A stretch of 64,000 nucleotides of DNA from Buddleja alternifolia (lineage: Eukaryota; Streptophyta; Magnoliopsida; Lamiales; Scrophulariaceae): NCBI GenBank assembly GCA_019426215.1, contig CM033401.1, positions 7,755,134 through 7,819,133 of the forward strand, read 5' to 3'. The stretch's first letter is position 1. Each line of letters starts with the position of its first letter. The position numbers were made by a program, and so were the translations under genes. Shown here one piece after another: positions 48,840 through 60,166 of the stretch. The notes beneath the pieces are model-generated. The model was not told the DNA's origin and searched no databases. It saw only the letters and a list, made by a program, of their open reading frames with translations.

Positions 48840-50369
48840 TTATTCTGGTTATTTCTTACGTAAATAGCTAATTCTACCGGAGAGTTGGAAACGTGTTAAT
48901 TCCATTGGTTATGTATTTGATTTTGATTTCTAGCACATAGTTTGGCCCCGCTTTGTGTGAGGAGTTTCATGGTTCGCGGGATTTTGTTCTTCAATTGCAT
49001 TGTTTTTACTCTACTCGTTGTCCATTACAATTGTATTCAACTGTTCTCGTCTTGCTTGTAGAGTTGATAATTTTTGTAATTTCAAGTTTCTAGGCTTCAT
49101 TTTTTCCCGTCATACTTAAATTGCACGGTTGGGAAACCAATGTATAGACGACAACGCTCACAATTGATCCAAAGTAAACTGTATCGGATGCTAAAAATGA
49201 TGCGCGACATTTTTAATCAATTAGAACAAGATCCTTGATAGTTCTTGTAGGATTGGGGGATAAATGAGGCAACGACATATTAGTCTTTCGACTAGGCGAG
49301 GAGAATAGGTTGTGAAGAAGTTGAGGACATCTTCAAAATATAGATCAGGATTGCTAAGGAATATGAACAAGGGATTTTTATCAAAACAACATAGTGGAAT
49401 TAAGAAGAATGAAGCTTTTGTTACACTTACACACAATGCTCAATTGATATAAATAGTTGACATTTGCATCATTTTCTTGTCATGTCAATCCTCAACTAGT
49501 CTTTATCAACAAGGAGGACAACACAAAATGAGCCAAGACATCTAAAAATAACTGAAAATAAATTATACTAGTGAAAAGATAGGTACCATGTAAAACGTGT
49601 GTGTTTGTGCAATTTTCAGATGAGCAATCCATATACAAATGATTTTACATACATTTTACGTATCTTGTGGTGAAGTGGGGTAAAATAGTCCACGCCTACA
49701 TTATTAAAATATCTCTACTCGACTCTAATCAGATATGATACTTAAAAATCAGATCATGGAGGATCGACGATCATGGTAGGACTGATCTCACCGACCAATG
49801 TCATGTCATCCCAATCATACATCGACATGTGAATTATTAGGATAACATCATTGTCGCAGATTAGATAAAGCAACCCTGACTCCATAAGTACTCTTTCCAT
49901 TACCCCATCAAGGGGGAAGATATTCTATACATTAGGGCTGCCACCCCCAACCCCCCTTTTTATGTATGGTGGGAGATATTGATATATTCAGATTCTAACA
50001 GAAATTGGCAATTTTTGCCTTAGATTTGTAATAGGTTTGTTGGACCTTTATGAAGTGCCAACAGAAATCTCCAAAAGGAATGAGGGAATACATGCACTAT
50101 GTTAATTGTAGACACAATGTGGTACAAGTCCTTGACACTTGTATGTAACTGTCCATTTCATGCAACAATATTGATAAATAGCCTCCATTTAATTAGTGTA
50201 TTTGGTGAGCATGCACTACAGGAAGTAACTTTCATTCTTAGTGCGCAATTAAATGCGAGCCGAACGTTTAAACTTGTAAAGTTAGTCTTATTGTAGTCGA
50301 ATTTGAACAAACTCAAACTTGAGCTCATCTATACTAAAAAGAAAATAAAATCTTGATATTTAAATTACT
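48840..50369. repeat. Flank repeat F1, copy 2
   Basis: From about 49115 it matches 33860-34275 plus 37085-37470 (copy 1) and 56730-57870 (copy 3). It includes the uninterrupted site of the 34276 Mutator-like insertion at about 49535. No coding sequence was seen. Confidence 0.7.
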
Positions 50370-50383
50370 GTTGGTCATATTAC

Positions 50384-50578
50384 TTTTTTTTTCAATGAAA
50401 CGGTTATATCATTACATTGGATATCAAATCAACAATTGTAATTAGCAATTCTCTATTACAAATTAGAAACAAAAAATTACTATATAAACAGAAAAATAAC
50501 ACACACATCTGCTGGGATCGAACCCATGACCTAAGTTATGGGGTCTTAATCTTATCACTAAGTTAAAACATCATGAGC
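50384..50578 (-). mobile_element. tRNA-derived SINE, 195 bp, perfect 14-bp TSD
   Basis: On the minus strand the element begins gctcatgatgttttaactta, has an A-box-like stretch (ttaacttagtgataag) and a perfect B box (ggttcgatccc), a non-tRNA body, and ends in nine A. gttggtcatattac flanks it on both sides (50370-50383, 50579-50592). The copy 3 flank has the site once and unfilled (58080-58093, gtcagtcgtattac). This is the full structure expected of a tRNA-headed SINE. Confidence 0.93.
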
Positions 50579-50956
50579 GTTGGTCATATTACTTGATCAT
50601 TATTGATAAACTTGTTATTACTTTGCCAGTCTTTGATGTTTTGATATTAATTATCATAGACTATAGTTTAAAAGCGCATCATCAAATTATACATTCGTTA
50701 TTCTTGTTGGCATGATAATTATTGACACAAGGAATAAGATATTGTTAATACTATTATTACTATTAAACAATTGATTTACAAACATAAGAGGAAAAATAAG
50801 AAAAATAAAACATGAGCAAAGTACGTCCCACATTAAGGTTAAATTCAACAAGATCTCAAAGGCCCTTTTCCCCAAAAACTGAAAATCATCCCGCCAAAAA
50901 AAGGTCAAAAATTTCATTCGAACAACGCCTGAAAGAAAGGCCACAGATATGAACAT

Positions 50957-51256
50957 CTATGGTAGTTCGGTTGTTTCTGTACAGCACTTTGAGGGCTTCT
51001 GCATATTCCGGTGGCAATTCTGAAAACGACCGTAAGCGTGGCCAATGCCGCGAAGAAGATCTCCACATGAAGTGGCTTCTGAGTCTTCTCTCAGATACCA
51101 TAACCAATACTCCACTTTTTTCTTGTTCACTATATAAGGTTTATCGCCGCCTTTGACGCCAGCAGAGGTGGACATGTAGAAGAGAAATCCAGCAAGAATG
51201 GTGGTGGTAATTATGGCGATTGACCAGAATATTACAGTTCTTCGGGTGGTCACCAT
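50957..51256 (-). CDS. Hypothetical 99-aa protein with N-terminal membrane anchor
   Basis: The ATG at 51254-51256 opens MVTTRRTVIFWSIAIITTTI…, a short basic start then a hydrophobic span (residues about 9-28) typical of a signal anchor. A soluble part (KKKVEYWLWYLRED…CGDLLRGIGHAYGRFQ) follows. After about residue 78 an overlapping frame (51107-50886) continues as LPPEYAEALKVLYRNNRTT, which looks more protein-like than the nominal C-terminus (…CCTETTELP), so a frameshift may have occurred near 51020. I do not recognise the family. The matching segment in the copy 3 flank has been replaced by a CACTA-like insertion. It may be a real small gene, one exon of one, or a decaying fragment. Confidence 0.35.
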   Translation of the reverse strand: MVTTRRTVIFWSIAIITTTILAGFLFYMSTSAGVKGGDKPYIVNKKKVEYWLWYLREDSEATSCGDLLRGIGHAYGRFQNCHRNMQKPSKCCTETTELP

Positions 51257-51771
51257 GGCTGAATCTGATACACTTAAACTTATGGTTTAGAAGACTATTC
51301 ACATGGATTACCTATAATGTGGAAGAGGTTGATGGGATTTAAGGATTATAAGAACTAGTAAATGCCGCATTCTCGTTTGCGTGTGCAAAATAGAAAAAAA
51401 ATTAAAATAATTCTTTTAGTTAAAGTCAATTTGATAATAATTTTTTGTACCAAAATCAAATAAATAAAACATAAAGAAGATAGTGGAAGAAAAAAAAGGT
51501 ATGGGAGAGGAAAGAAAAATAAATGTGATATATAAGATAATGTGAGAGAAAATAGGAGAGATAATAAAATTTAGAAGAGAAATGGTAGTTATTTGGGACA
51601 CTTGTCAAATTTTGGGTGGATGAAGGTTTCATCAAAATTTGACAACCCAAAGTAGTTACTTTAGGCCTCTCCCACTTTATATAATAGTATAGATATAACT
51701 TTGATATGGACTCTGTCATATCACATGGATAAAAATATAGAATCCCAGTTAGGTAAAACATTCAAGAATTA
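51257..51771. other. Intergenic, homologous to 59125-59280
   Basis: 'atggtttagaagactattcaca' at 51281 recurs at 59127, and 'ggtaaaacattcaa' at 51752 recurs at 59267. The middle (about 51360-51660) is AT-rich and private to this copy. No gene was seen. Confidence 0.55.
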
Positions 51772-52165
51772 GGGCAATGTTTGGTTATGTTTCCATACCA
51801 TGTTTGGTCCAATATTCTCACCAAACCATGTTTGGTTCACAAAATATTTGTCAAAAATACACTACTTTTTTTATCCAAAAAATACATAATAATTATTTTT
51901 CATCTTTCTACACCTACTTTGGCCCTACACTCCTCTCTATGTGCTCTCTCTCTTCTCTCTTTTCTCTAACAGACAAAAAATTTATGATTTGATTACTACA
52001 ATAACTTTTGTTCCATCTGAACACAAAACCAAATATTATCTCACCAAAAACACACACCAAAAAACCAACTCCCAAAATAAAACCAAACACAATCTCATCA
52101 AACACGCACAAGTCCTCATAAATTTCTCACCAAAATACCATCCCAAAACATAACCAAACATAGCC
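51772..52165. mobile_element. MITE of the GTTTGG-terminus family, about 394 bp
   Basis: TIRs are gggcaatgtttggttatgtt and aaacataaccaaacatagcc. It contains the family core 'tatgatttgattactacaata'. Copy 3 (59280, 'tcaagtagaatttaggg') is the unfilled site. The left flank is TTA, as in the other family members. Confidence 0.82.
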
Positions 52166-52250
52166 TAGAATTTTGGAAAAATTACTAAAAAACCCTCGAG
52201 ATAAATTTTTATATCCAAAAAACGCATTATATATTTTCCAACTCAAAAAG

Positions 52251-52944
52251 TAGGGATGGCAACGGGACGGGAATGGGACGGGTTGGGCAGGACTCATTTC
52301 CCGTCCCGTTAAAAAAAAATTGGACCCGGACTTGTCCCGGACCCGGTCATTTCCCCGTCCCGCCCAGACTTGTCCCGGACCCGGTCATTTCCCGGTCCTG
52401 CCCAGACCCGGTCATTTCCCGGAGGGTCCGGGTCCTTCCCATTGCCCCCCGACCGCCCCTTCTTCTTCTTCCTTTTTTTTTTTCTTCTCCTCCTCCTTCT
52501 TCTTCTCCTCCTCCTTCTTCTTCCTTTTTTTTTCCTTCTACCCACCGGCTCCTCCTTCTTCTTCCTATTTTTTTATTCTTCTTCTCCCCCCAACATATAT
52601 AGGTGGACACTTTTGTCTCCCACTATACAAAAGTGTCCACCACTACATATATAATAATATATATATATACACTAACAACATATATATATATATATAATTT
52701 ACTACATATATAATAATATATATACACTAACAACATATATATATATAAATATATATAATTTAAAAATATTATAATTATTTTGACCGGGACCGGGACGGGT
52801 ATCGATTGGACTCGTTTCCCGTCCCGGACCCGGCCGGGTCTTGATTTTCGTTACCCGGACTCGGACCCGGTCCCTTTTTTTTGGACTCATTCCCATCCCA
52901 TTAGGGACGGGTACTCATTAGACCCGATCCCATTGCCATCCCTA
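52251..52944. mobile_element. hAT-type MITE, 694 bp, perfect 8-bp TSD
   Basis: It starts tagggatggcaacgggacgg and ends ccattgccatcccta, with tcaaaaag on both sides (52243-52250, 52945-52952). Tandem 'cccggacccggtcatttccc' repeats lie near the left end, then a long TTC/TCC tract, then TA microsatellite. An 8-bp TSD with a TAGGG start fits the hAT superfamily. Confidence 0.9.
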
Positions 52945-52952
52945 TCAAAAAG

Positions 52953-53894
52953 CCCATTCCACCAACTTCTTATTCAAAACAAAAACATTTAGGGTTGATC
53001 AATTTATGGACTCTTAACCTTTTAGATTAAGAATTAATCAATTGTATTATTGTATATAAATTTATTTACTTAGAACTTTTAAATTGATAATTGACAACAA
53101 TTTTGATTTTAATTTCAAACTTTTAGATTTTGTAATCTTCTTAAAAATGTAAAAAAAGGGTATATAGAGATAATTAATTAATCATCATGTTAAATTCAAA
53201 AAAAATTATATAAAAATATTTAAAATACTTAATATTAAAAATAAAAAACGAATACAATTTAATAAAATTTGAAAATTCCAGAATAAAAAGATTTGCTAAG
53301 AAAAATTGATTGATCAATTCTCAACTTGAGAAATGAAGGATGTCCAAAAAGTTGTTAATCTGGAGTTTTTCGAAAATTTGTAGAATTAGTTGTTGAGATT
53401 GAAAATTTTTTGATATTAAAATTTATTTTAGGGGAGTTTTAGTAATTTCCACTAGAGTTTTTGTGCCAAGAGCTACTAAATTGAAGATATCGCCCTTTAC
53501 CTGGCTTCGAGAAATTCCATGTGCTCAGAAACTAGCCTTCTTGCTCGTATTTTAACCTCTCTCTCTACGGTCAGAACCATCTCCAGATTCCTCCTCAAAT
53601 GTTTGGCCACTTTTATTTTCACAATCACGTTTTCTTCTCTTCATATCTGTATCAAAAATCCCAGATAAAGTCGAGTATTAATATCATCAAAGTTTCGACA
53701 CAACTGATAAATAGTGTCCAAATATTACATTAGTGTATGCGAACAAAAGGGAAGAAAAAGACGAACGGAAAGAATTTTTTTCTCAAATTTTATGCATATT
53801 GCTTTCAAGAAGTTCAAGACAAGAGAAAGTTCCAGATTTCAAAATCAATTTAGAAATTAAATTTGATAGTACCAATCGATAAAAGACTTGGAAC
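52953..53894. other. AT-rich intergenic sequence, homologous to 59340-60240
   Basis: It is the 3' flank of the SKIP24 pseudogene. 'gcctggcttcgagaaattccatgtgct' (53500) matches 59839. No gene was seen. Confidence 0.6.
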
Positions 53895-55660
53895 TTACAG
53901 TTGAGGAATGTTATAACTTTTTACTTGTAATCCTGCACTCTTTTGGCTGGCAACTACTGCTGCTGACATCTTGCAATGGATGATATTTCACTGAAGCTAG
54001 CTGTTCCTTAGCAACACCAAGCGTTCTTTTGTCTACTTGCTGCAATGAAATAGTAAATCAAATCAATAGATATCCAACAAACCTTTCAATTAATGTATAT
54101 AGCACTATATATGACAAAAATACAAAAATATACTTACAAGGGCTTTATCAAACCCTGCAATCTGTTGCTTGCAAAGGCCAAGTTCCATTGCAAGTGCATT
54201 GATATGAATATCAACAGGCACATTGTTTTGCTGAATCATCTGCTTTTGTCTGCCCCGGATAATTTCTGGCTGCCAAACGTTCGATGCAACAGAAGCTGGC
54301 CTGACAAAATCATATGTAGCAAATTACTGAAAATATTTGAACCTCTTTGATAATTCATCAGACGAAGAGCAACGATTCACAAGAATAGCAAATGAACGGA
54401 TGAACCAAATGCAAGATACTAAACAGGCAGAAAAACACATCAAATAAATATATTATGACAATGCAATTAGAATCGTAACCTCGTCATGGCCACAGAAAAC
54501 CACAGATAAATTAACACTGTCCACAATTCCAATGCCACAATTAAAGCTTCTGAACAAAAAACCCAAATTCTTAATCGCAAATTAACGAGCTTCAAGACAA
54601 TTTTTTTAATTGTTCCAATTATATATAACATTAATAGCAAAACAATAGTTTTTCTACTAATGAATTTCCTCACTTCTCAAAATTGAGGTTGGAATACCAC
54701 GCAAAGAAATAAGTACAACTGCCTCATGTCATTCTTGTCAGCAACATGAATTTCTAAAATGTTCTACTAGATGTCAGTTATGAAATTCGAAAGAACAGAA
54801 GTGTACTGTAAGACCTTAGCTATATATGTCCAAAATAAGAATCCTTTATTACCTGAATTTGCGGAGAATCAGCAACTCGGCAACTGCCTTATTCATTTTT
54901 TCTTTCTCCTCGGAAGATTGGAGCTCTATCTCCTGGGTTTTCCTCGAGCGCTCAGCTATTTCACTCTCAATTCTCAAAACAACTCTTCTATGAGCTAGGC
55001 ATTTTTGTTCCCTCTTTCTCATACCTACCATAGTTTTTGCAATCAACCCATAAAAGTTATATAACCTATAAAGCAAAACTTTTCACAATCAGAAAATAAA
55101 ACCAGGAGAAATGGTGATGTAGGTAAAAATACTTAATGGGAGAATGCCTTACATAATTAATTACTTGGATGGGCTAAATTTTGGTCTATGCCTAATAATC
55201 TTCTAGAATTAGGGTTCAATGTGCCCTATGATTGACGCATATAAATACTCTCCTTCAAAGGAGGAAAAAGGGAGAAACTTTTTGTTTTAACGTCATTGTA
55301 TATGAATTTCTCTACTGGCTTGACGTCGGAGGGCCAACGTCAGGGAAACCCTCGGCGCGCCTTGCAGATTTAGGGATTTTCGAGAGCTAAGGACATATGA
55401 TTGCAAGATCTACCAGCATCAAATGGAATGAAAAAAATCCTTCTTTAGAGACTTATCAACTAACTGTGAGCTTCCTAACAAAATAATCTCTTAAACTTGC
55501 CGTTTGCTGTCGAAGACGAGTTATAGTTGCGATCTCTGATACAGCTATTCTCATTATTACTTAAATTAAAACCATTTCTGGAATAAGAGAAATCGAAAAG
55601 AAGAAGAGGCGATAGAGAGAATCATCATCAGCTAGTCTACGGAGGCAAGCTTATTGCTTT
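53895..55660 (-). pseudogene. SKIP24-like F-box pseudogene
   Basis: It is a duplicate of the intact gene at 60167-62052. Remnants on the minus strand: exon 1 about 55655-55495, exon 2 55024-54853, exon 3 54300-54138, exon 4 54039-53911. Exon 2 is 172 nt against 174, a 2-bp deletion in the 'gagaaggagaggg' stretch that shifts the frame and meets an early stop. Exon 1 has lost the first roughly 40 F-box codons, including the start. Exon 4 has a TAA right after KSKKL-like sequence. Exon 3 keeps length and frame (NVWQPEIIRGRQKQMIQQ). It cannot make an F-box protein. Confidence 0.88.
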
Positions 55661-56724
55661 AAAATGGAGATTCGACTTTTCTCCATTCAAGGTTCTAATC
55701 ATCACTACCTTGAATGACGTGTGAGATCAATTCCATTGTCAGGTTCAACTAACTCAGAAACGTAAATAAGGTTTGAGCGTTTTTATTTTAGAGTTATGCG
55801 TTTTCTTGTTGCGACGTCGTTTTGAATAAAAGGAGTTAATTAGGGCTTGGTTTAATTAGGCGAGAATTAGTTAGTTAATTGGGGACAGATTCTAACAATT
55901 AGTTATAGGCTGGGAAAAGGCGAGGGAGCACACTTTTGGAGAATTGGTTGATGCAGTAAGATCCTTTCTCTCTCCCTTCTCTCTCTTTCCTCCATTGCTG
56001 CATTATCCAAGCTCTGAAATTCCTAATCCTGCTTTATCTGTTCATTGCAGATTGGATTTGGATTCCTGAGCTAGAGTTGATCATTTTGAGTGGTGATTGT
56101 TCATAATTTTATACTGTGAGTGAAGTGTTTTGCTGAGTTTATTATATTAATCCCATAAATATTCAAAAAATTAATTTGATCTTAACATCCATCACTCGAA
56201 ACATTATGAAGAATGTGTTTGGATGGACGGATTTGTATTTCAGGGAAGGATGGATTCAAAATAATGATTAAGGAAATAACTCAAAATGAATGTCAAAAGG
56301 ATTTCAAATTTACATTACAACTTCATATTAACCACACAAGCTTAATGGATACGTTTTCTGGATTCGAAATCCTTAGCTCTCAAATACTTCATCCAAAGAC
56401 AACCTAAAAGAATCTTGGACTTCACAATTTACTAGTTGCCTTAGACTAAACACTTGATTTGAATGTTGCACTTTACTCTAGGAACTATCATGACAATTTC
56501 CAAGGACCGAGTGAAGCCATCTCCAGTACCAGACAACTGGAAACTGAAAGAAATTTTTGCCACTGGAAGTCACTTCCAGCAACAGTAGTATTCTTCTGGA
56601 TTTTAATTTATTTGCCGGCTCTTGCAGGACAAGTTTGGTTTGAGATCTCTGACACGCAGTCCTCTGGAAAATAATGGCCGCATTATACCTGCAGGTGACC
56701 ACAGAACTTTGATTTATTGCACAA
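55661..56724. other. Intergenic between SKIP24 pseudogene and flank copy 3
   Basis: No gene was recognised. A C/T-rich stretch (ctttctctctcccttctctctctttcc) lies near 55966. Sequence at 56212-56405 is MITE-like (see its entry). Confidence 0.45.
56212..56405. mobile_element. Possible small MITE
   Basis: It has inverted ends gtgtttggatggacggattt and aatacttcatccaaagacaac, plus near-palindromic 'ggattcgaaatcc' inside. Boundaries are approximate and no TSD was found. Confidence 0.4.
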
Positions 56725-58380
56725 GAACTTAAATTGCACGGTTCGGAAACCTATGTTGAGACAACGAGGCTCATAATTGATCCAAAGCAAGCTAGATATG
56801 ATGCTAAAAAATGATACGGGACATTAGAACTCTTTTAAACAATTTCAACAAGATCCTTAATAGTTCTTGTAGGATCAAAATATGGGGAATAAATGAGGGG
56901 ACGACGTACTAGTATTGCGACTAGGGCATAAGAATAGGATCGTTAAAAGGTCAAAGATATCTTCAAAATATGGATCAAGATTACGAAGATATATGAACAA
57001 GAGAATTTTCTGAAAAACAGCATAGTGGAATTTATGTTAGATGTAGTAGGGGAATTAAGAAGAATGAAGTTTTTTGTTACACTTAATACACAGTGGTCAA
57101 CTGCTATAAATAGTTGACATTTGCTTCATTTTCTTGTGATCTCTCAATCCTCAACTAATCTTTACCAATAAGGTGGACAACACAAAATGAGCCAAGAAAC
57201 CTAAAATAACTGAAATTAAGGCTATATTAATCAAAAACAGGTAACAAGTAAAACTTGTGTGTTTGTGGGAGTTTTCAGATGAACAATCATATAGAAATGA
57301 TTTTACATATATTTTACGAGTCTCTTGGTGCTGGTATAGGCTGAAATACCACATACCCTACACTACTAAAGTACCCATAATATATGTATTGGACTCGACC
57401 ACCAATCATATCTGATCGTCATAATGCAGATCCTGGAGGATCGACCTACTGGATAAGGTAGGGTTGATCCCATCGACGAACGTCATGTCGTCTCTAACCA
57501 CACATGTACACATGGATCATCTAGATGACGTCGAATCAGATAATGTAACTCTAACTCTATAACTCTATTAAGTACTCATTCCATTAGCTCATGAAGGGAA
57601 TGATGTCCTCTTTACTAGATTCACTCTATCCTACTACATAGACCTATGTCAAGTGCCAACAGAAATTCCCCACAACTGGTGGGTAGAGATGCGCTATGTT
57701 ATTGTTGACACTATGTGGTAAAAGTCCTTTACAGCACTATGTAATTGCCAATTATAGAAAGTTAATTAGTACTTTATGAAATAGGATGCAACACTATTGA
57801 TAAATAGGCCTCCATTTGAATGGTACATTTAGTGGACATGAACTAAAGGAGACGGGGAAGTAAATCGAGTAGAATGTTATTTTTTTCAGAGTAAAAGCTC
57901 AAATTCGCCCAAGTATTTAAATTTGACACTTAACAAGCTTATAAAGCTAGTCTCGAGCTCAAGACGACAGTAAAAGGTAACACAAGCTCAACCTATTGTA
58001 ACCAAGTTTGTACAAACTCAAACTTAGGCTCATTCATCTATACTAAAAACAAGAAAAAAGGATCTTGATATAAATTATTGTCAGTCGTATTACTTGATTA
58101 TTACTGATAATCAAGTAATTTATATCAGGAAAAAAGGATCTTGATATAAATTATCGTCAGTCTTTTATATTTTGGTATTAATTATCATAGATTATAGTTT
58201 AAAAGTGCATTATCAAATTATTTATTATTATAACTACTACTATTATTATTATTGACAGAAGGAACAAAATACAATTGGTCTACAAACATATATCTGAGGC
58301 AAAATAAATACTTCATTAATCAAGTCAAATGAGCAAAGTAAATCCTACAGTACGGTTTAATTCAACAAGATCTCAAAGAC
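56725..58380. repeat. Flank repeat F1, copy 3
   Basis: It begins at 'cttaaattgcacggttcggaaac' and follows 49115-50860 without the SINE. Near 58040-58160 a small local rearrangement duplicates 'aaaaaggatcttgatataaatta' with an inverted 'gataatcaagtaatttatatc' between the copies. It runs to 'atctcaaagac' at 58380, where a CACTA-like sequence begins. Confidence 0.75.
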
Positions 58381-58780
58381 CACTACAACAAATAGGTATT
58401 TTAGTGGCAACCAATATTGTCACAAAATATTGCAATCTAGTCGCTAATTAAATTTTAGGCTAAATTTAATGACAATAAATTATTGTCACAATGTCGTCGC
58501 TCTACCTATGTCACTAATTCCTTTTAGTGACAGCATAAAGCCTTGTCACATTAATTTATACTAAAAGTGACAACTAAAGTTGTCACTAAACTCACTTATA
58601 AGTAGTGACAACACATGTCATCACTGAAACATGAGAATGTTGTCACTCTATAGAAGTAAGTTGCTTGTTTAGTGACAAGAATTTATGTTGTCACTACTTA
58701 CTAAATAAACATATTAGTGACGAGACGAGATAATTCCTCTCACTGAATATGCACATTCTGTGACAAAACTTCATATTGTG
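58381..58780. mobile_element. CACTA-like terminal fragment
   Basis: It begins exactly with cactacaacaaataggtatt, the CACTA terminus, and continues with many short subterminal words (tgtcacta, agtgaca, ttgtcac) in both orientations, as CACTA ends do. No opposite terminus (…ttgttgtagtg) was found downstream, so it is truncated. It replaced the segment that in copy 2 holds the 99-aa frame (50870-51275). Confidence 0.65.
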
Positions 58781-59124
58781 ACTTCCTTTAATTTTTCCTA
58801 TTTCCCTACTGCTTTCTCTCTTCCCCCAATCATGCATTCTTATCAATCATTTATCAACCTGCATTCTTGTCAATTTCATACCATATTCTACATTTTTATC
58901 AATCCCACATCATATCTAGCTATTTACACAAATAACCTCACATAAAAAGTGAAATTTCATACAATGAATCTGCACAACAATTCAATATTACATCATTCAA
59001 CTGTATTTTGAATTCCTTACAGAACATATTCAAAAACATTTCAATGGATTGTGATACTTCAGTTGTTTCTTTATAAAGCCAATTCCCTTCTTCTTTGTTG
59101 GTTCTTGGATAGTCTCTTGACAAT
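58781..59124. other. Unassigned sequence next to the CACTA-like fragment
   Basis: Pyrimidine-rich then mixed sequence absent from copy 2. It is probably interior of the truncated transposon, but no motif supports a call. Confidence 0.4.
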
Positions 59125-60166
59125 ATATGGTTTAGAAGACTATTCACATTGATTATCTATAGTGTGGAGGAGTTTGATGGGATCTAAGAATTCTAAGAAT
59201 ATTACTTTAATATGGACTCTCTTTCGTGTCACATGAATAAAAAGACAGAATCCAGAATCCTAGTTAGGTAAAACATTCAAGTAGAATTTAGGGAAATTTA
59301 CTAAGAACCCCTCAAAATAAACTATATCTTTTTATTACCCCTAGTCTTCTAGACTAAAAATAATTAATTGTACTATTATATAGATAATTTATTTATTTAG
59401 AACTTTTATGTTGATAATTGATATTAATTTCAATTTTTTAGATTTTTAAATCTTCCTAAAATTTTTAACATGTATATTATGATAATTAATTAACTATCAT
59501 GTTAAGTCAAAAATAAATTATATAAAAATACTTAATATGAAAAAATAAAATTTGTATTCTACAATTTATCAGATTTTCAAAATTCCAAAAGAAAAAATGA
59601 TTTGCCGAAAAAAAAATCGCTGAATTCTAAACTTAAGAAATGAATGGTAATTTAGTTCAAAAGTTGTTAATCTTAATGTCTGATTTTTTGCGAATGAAAA
59701 GTTTTTAAATTGGGTTTTTGAGATTAAAAAAAAAAATCATGGGTTTTTTTTATATTAAAAGTTATTTTAGAGGGTTTTTAGTAATTTTCCCTATAACTTT
59801 TTTGCCAACAGGGAACAAAATTGAAGAAATTACCCTTTGCCTGGCTTCAAGAAATTCCATATGCTTAGAAACTAGCCTCCCTCATTTTTGTTTGAACCTC
59901 CATCTCCATGGTCAGGACTCAGTAACCATCTCCAGATGCTTCCTCAAATGTTTCCATTTTAATTTTCACTATCAAATCTCTCTCCATATCTGTTGTCAAA
60001 AATCTGGCATCCCAGATGAAGTCGAGTATTAATATCATCAAAGTTTCAATACAACTGATAAATACAATCCATTTGAATATTACATTTTAGCAAGTGTGAA
60101 CCAAATGGGACAAAAAAATGTTTTTTACACAATACTCGAAATTTATGCATAATGCCATCAAGAAGT
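59125..60166. other. 3' region of the SKIP24-like gene
   Basis: Homologous to 51280-51300 and 52165-53890. A possible extra terminal exon of the gene lies at 59959-60003 (see the gene entry). Otherwise AT-rich with no gene. Confidence 0.5.

Larger units (their letters stand above)
37546..50340. repeat. Segmental duplication unit B
   Basis: Second copy of the unit at 26189-37470. It is expanded by private insertions at 37969, 39789, 40717, 45885 and 47733. It lacks the 30655 MITE and the 34276 Mutator-like element of unit A. Confidence 0.85.

Noticed and set aside
50512..50580. tRNA gene
   Set aside because: A B box is present, but no cloverleaf with paired acceptor ends can be made. Poly(A), body and TSD show it is a SINE head.
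52273..52697. Several overlapping frames of 78-125 codons on both strands
   Set aside because: All fall within the hAT-type MITE and come from CCCGGACCCGG repeats and a TTC/TCC tract; residues are runs of Ser/Phe/Arg/Lys.
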